Source: Erpobdella octoculata (taxonomy: Eukaryota; Annelida; Clitellata; Hirudinida; Erpobdellidae). From it: a stretch of 64,000 nt of DNA. This document shows, one piece after another, positions 60,591 through 64,000 of the stretch. The DNA lies in the NCBI GenBank assembly GCA_963978895.1, contig OZ022239.1:13822270-13886269 (forward strand), read 5' to 3'. The notes below the pieces were generated by a model that ran no database searches, was not told the DNA's origin, and saw only the letters and a list, made by a program, of their open reading frames with translations. Both the position numbers and the translations under genes were made by a program. How positions within the stretch are numbered: the first letter of the stretch is position 1; every line of letters starts with the position of its first letter.

Positions 60591-60815
60591 GGGGTGAGCA
60601 TGGGGCCATTTTTGGCAACCTAAATAACCCAACCCACCAATACTCAACACAACCCAATTCGATTCACCTGAAAAGTTAAATTTTCTAAACCAACTCAAAT
60701 GCAGTTGAAATGTTTTCTTAAATAAAAATGTTTTTTTTCTCATTATTTTTTTAACCCACACCAAATCACACGTTTTACACAAATTGGACCCCAACCCAAA
60801 CCGACCAACCCATGT
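60591..60815. repeat. AACCCAACCC word array
   Basis: ACCCAACC/AACCCAAT words occur on both sides (60625-60665, 60752-60812) of a short AT core. This could be a compact word-array MITE; ends unresolved. Confidence 0.5.
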
Positions 60816-60853
60816 ATGTATGTATGTATGTATGTTAGCAATTTTGCGTAACG

Positions 60854-61035
<182 letters not shown>

Positions 61036-61900
61036 ATTATTCTTTCCACTGTCTCAACTGACATTTTTAAAAATGCCGTTGTATTGCTGCGCTTGAAGTT
61101 GTTCAAATACTTGGGAAAATAATTCTAATCGTTATTTTAATCGGCAAGTATCAACGGAAATTCATTTAACTATAATTCTATAAACTACCGCATAATGCGA
61201 ACTAAATATTATTGGTATCGCCATATTTAGACAAGTAGATGTACTGAAACCAAACGAATAAAACTCATTTCAAGTTTTTTTGAAAAAATAATCTTGTGAA
61301 TTTATTTTTAAAAATTAACTATTTTTAATAAATAAATAAATAATTGTTTTTTTTACTCAATTGTTTTAATCTAGTTATTATGATTGTCTGTCGTGTATAG
61401 TTCTTTGATTTCTGGATCCTAAACATACCTCCATGCCTTCCGGACTGCAAGCTATATTAAGCGATGAGCTCATATCATTCTATATACCTACTTATTCTCT
61501 ATATATATATATATATCGCAAGAAAAATTAAAACTTCTTTAGCCGGCTTTGACTTGTATTTTTGATGGTGTAAGAATGATTACATTATTTCCCACAATAT
61601 AACCAAGTTATCTAGTCTAGAATAGTGAAGGGTGAGTTTGTGACAATCAACTTCTTGAGTGAGGCAATCCATTTTAAACCGTTAACAATATTAACTGATA
61701 CAGAAAATTAGTTTTTTAATGACTAAATATTGACCAAACGTTTATGCCAAAACCTCTAAATCAGTCTCAATAATGAAAAAAATTGTCCTGCCCAGGGTAA
61801 AAATTGCCGGGGGTTGGGGGATTGGTTCCCTAGACACATTGCCGACCCCCTAAAAATATCAATACATTACACTGGGGGGTCGGGTTTTGACCCCGCCTGT
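61036..61900. other. No gene recognised
   Basis: AT-rich with short (TA)n at 61500-61516. A GC-rich MGGGGGTCGG-like pair near 61800-61890 may be ends of a small element. Confidence 0.4.
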
Positions 61901-61924
61901 CCCCCAGCTTATCCTCATGCTTGT

Positions 61925-62333
61925 ATTTTTAGGTAATACAAATGAAACCACACTAAATGGCAGAGAAAAATCAAAATATTCTGGATTACATCGAAAACTC
62001 AAAAATTGGTTGGTTATTGCAGAACTTGCTTTAATGGTAGATTCTCTTCAGGTACTTTCTCAATTCAGTCTGCACATACAGCATCGTGATCGCTTAGAAA
62101 CCACTGTTCTCACTTTACTTTCAATGAAACACAAATGTGGCCCAAAGCTAAAAAGCACAATTAAATCAGTCAGAGAAGTAACATAGATAATGCCAAGAAA
62201 GTGTTATTAAATTCAAGATACAACAATACACTGATAGCTCTTCAAACACCTTCAGAAAAAGATAAAAGCACTTTTCAAAATTTCAGAAAGCAATTTCAAC
62301 AAGGTGTTGTTGACAACATTTTGTACCGTTACC

Positions 62334-62335
<2 letters not shown>
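61925..62335 (+). pseudogene. hAT-type (KIAA1586-like) transposase fragment
   Basis: Reads LHRKLKNWLVIAELALMVDS, LQVLSQFSLHIQHRD and, after a stop at about 62184, FRKQFQQGVVDNIL. The pattern of a Leu-rich helix, 'LSLxLQ' and QQFxQxLVDN is familiar from KIAA1586/ZMYM-like domesticated hAT proteins and their transposons. Only this middle region remains. Confidence 0.5.

Positions 62336-62369
<34 letters not shown>
62336..62369. repeat. Short (TA)n tract
   Basis: Interrupts the end of the transposase fragment. Confidence 0.8.
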
Positions 62370-62370
<1 letters not shown>

Positions 62371-62389
62371 CATTTGGTTTTGAAAAGTA

Positions 62390-62505
62390 GCGAATTGCGA
62401 GTACTTATGGGCGAGTGCGGGTACCAAGGCTTCGAGCACGAGTCCGAGTACTTAAAAATCGTACTCGAGTACGAGTACGAGTACCAAGTACTACATCTCT
62501 ACCTT
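62390..62505. repeat. GAGTACGAGTAC word array
   Basis: Repeated CGAGTA/GAGTACTT words ending TACCAAGTACTACATCTCTA, a hAT-like terminus reversed (TAGAGATGTAGTACTTGG). The left end was not resolved. Confidence 0.55.
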
Positions 62506-62526
62506 TTACTAGTCCTGTATCCGCCC

Positions 62527-63262
62527 CAGAGGCGTGGATTCAGCCAAATGTTGAGGGGGCGAAGATTTTTCAAATTTAACCCAGGGAATCTTCAAACAAA
62601 AATGACCATCCGAATATACACTTGTATGTTTTGTATGTTGTATTTTCATGTAAAACATCATATTAGTTAAAAAACAGTCTAAAAACATTAAACTTTTATT
62701 TAGTATTGAATGCAGCAGAAAACGTAATTAGGAATGTAACAAAGGGTATCGACGTTATTTCATTTTTACAAAATTGTACACTAAATCATCAAGATCAAAT
62801 AGACGAAGGTACTAAAACATTGGAAAATAATAGCAGATATTTAACTAACTGGATATTATTTACCAAGTAAGATAAATATTTTTTTCATCAGCTAATCTAA
62901 ATACTCAATCGTGTGTAAGCTAATACAATAATTTAAAATGAATTGGAAAAATCTTGGTAAGAAAACTTAAGCAGCCGGGTAGGATAAGAATGTGCTAATC
63001 GTTCGTCAAGCTAGGACAGATACACGAGGCTAAAGTTCATACGAGTTTGATCAGATGGACCGAAGGCACTAAAAGAAAAATATTGGCAGTAATATAACTA
63101 GGTAGATATAATTCAAAAAGTATGATAAACACTAAATACTGCTTTCATCAACTAATCTAAATACTCAATCATGGGTGGGCTAGAAAAGATAATTTTTTCT
63201 ATTTGGTTGAAAAATCTTGAGGGGGCCGTAGCCCCCTCAGCTCTTCCCAATCCACGCCTCTG
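62527..63262. mobile_element. hAT-type MITE, 14-bp ends, duplication ATCCGCCC
   Basis: Inverted ends CAGAGGCGTGGATT are exact and flanked by ATCCGCCC on both sides. The target is the terminus CCTGTATCCGCCCCTG of another hAT-like family. The interior has two diverged copies of a segment around TAATCTAAATACTCAATC. Confidence 0.92.
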
Positions 63263-63270
63263 ATCCGCCC

Positions 63271-64000
63271 CTGATTAACTAAAATGCATTTATTACGATA
63301 TACTACGGTAGATGGATATGTTTCACATGTTATAAAGTTAAATAGGAAGCATTTATTTCAGAGTCAAGTATCAAATACTTTCAACGTCCTCCTATTTATT
63401 TATCTTATTTCACTGCTGTTAATTGAGTGCTGTCAGAAGGGGTTAGGCAACTAGTTAGTTAGCATTCAATTCTGTCCACCATTCGATTGCAAACTCTTAT
63501 ATTTATTATATCTGGTTATCAATGAAAAGACCACCAGTTGTACAACAGTGGATAGCTATAATGGCGATGATTATTTTGTATATAGCATGTAAACATTTGC
63601 ATCACTAAGCTTATATATAACGGAGTTAGTGAATAGATTATTTGATTTGGTCATCTAGTTAGTTGCAATCCATTTTGGTACTAACTAAACATGAACACAC
63701 ACGCACATGCCTATTTATAATTCAAATATTATGATTTAACTAATAATAAATTATCACATGCACCATTGTTAATATCCCCACTACTACCATCACCATCATA
63801 TTCATTGTCCAAAACAATTTGCCTCATTCCTCATCGTTATCATCTCAATTCTCAACCATCATAATAACTATCATAATCAATACAATAATTACAACCACCA
63901 CCATCATCATCATCATCATCACAGCACAGCCGCCAACCCATCCAGCGCATTCCAGCAAGTCAGCAGCGCAGTATCCACCCATCCACGACCAGCTTATTCA
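63271..64000. other. No gene recognised; CAT/CCA-rich end
   Basis: AT-rich DNA passing into ACCATCATC-rich degenerate repeats at 63770-63935. Confidence 0.5.

Overview
This is a AT-rich eukaryotic (metazoan, invertebrate) genomic window. It has split genes with GT-AG introns, very long simple-sequence tracts ((TA)n, (TATG)n, (CATC)n, (ATC)n, (GA)n) and a dense load of transposable elements: hAT-like DNA elements, Helitron-like elements, CR1/L2/Jockey-type LINEs and one Gypsy LTR retrotransposon. The mix of Helitrons carrying microsatellites, CR1-type LINEs and a Mag-like Gypsy with a tRNA-Ser primer site suggests a spiralian or similar invertebrate. The species cannot be fixed from the sequence alone.

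Two host genes can be supported. The first (about 11.5-14.6 kb, + strand) is the 3' part of the single invertebrate counterpart of MECOM (EVI1/PRDM3) and PRDM16. It has three N-proximal zinc fingers, a CtBP-type PLDLT motif, three C-terminal zinc fingers and an acidic tail in three exons; exons for the PR/SET domain and earlier fingers were not found. The second (35.55 down to 20.14 kb, - strand) is a complete seven-exon mitochondrial pyrimidine-nucleotide carrier of the SLC25A33/SLC25A36 type, assembled here exon by exon to a continuous 365-codon frame. The two genes are convergent. In human, both paralogue pairs (PRDM16/SLC25A33 on 1p36, MECOM/SLC25A36 on 3q) are loosely linked, so their adjacency here may be ancient.

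Layout: 1-11.5 kb holds microsatellites, a truncated LINE 3' end and unrecognised AT-rich DNA. 11.5-14.7 kb is the PRDM gene. 15-16.3 kb is a decayed LINE and 17.35-18.7 kb a Helitron. 20.1-35.6 kb is the carrier gene, whose introns hold a TTA-flanked MITE, a 37-bp minisatellite, nested hAT elements and decayed hAT transposases. 36.6-46.7 kb contains hAT MITEs and a three-level nest: a LINE split by a hAT element (8-bp duplication), itself split by a nearly intact Gypsy element (5-bp duplication, LTRs differing at one base). 46.7-64 kb is mostly Helitron tails, LINE and hAT fragments, tRNA-like SINE pieces, a complete short Helitron with a 430-bp TATG tract, a striking 0.7-kb inverted repeat and another MITE-within-MITE insertion.

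Five hAT-type insertions show exact 8-bp target duplications (GCTGAGAC, GTGCCATT, CTAAATAG, CAATACAG, ATCCGCCC), and one also has a paralogous empty site in the window. Several elements share one design: short terminal repeats followed by dense arrays of a 5-10-bp word, a different word in each family.
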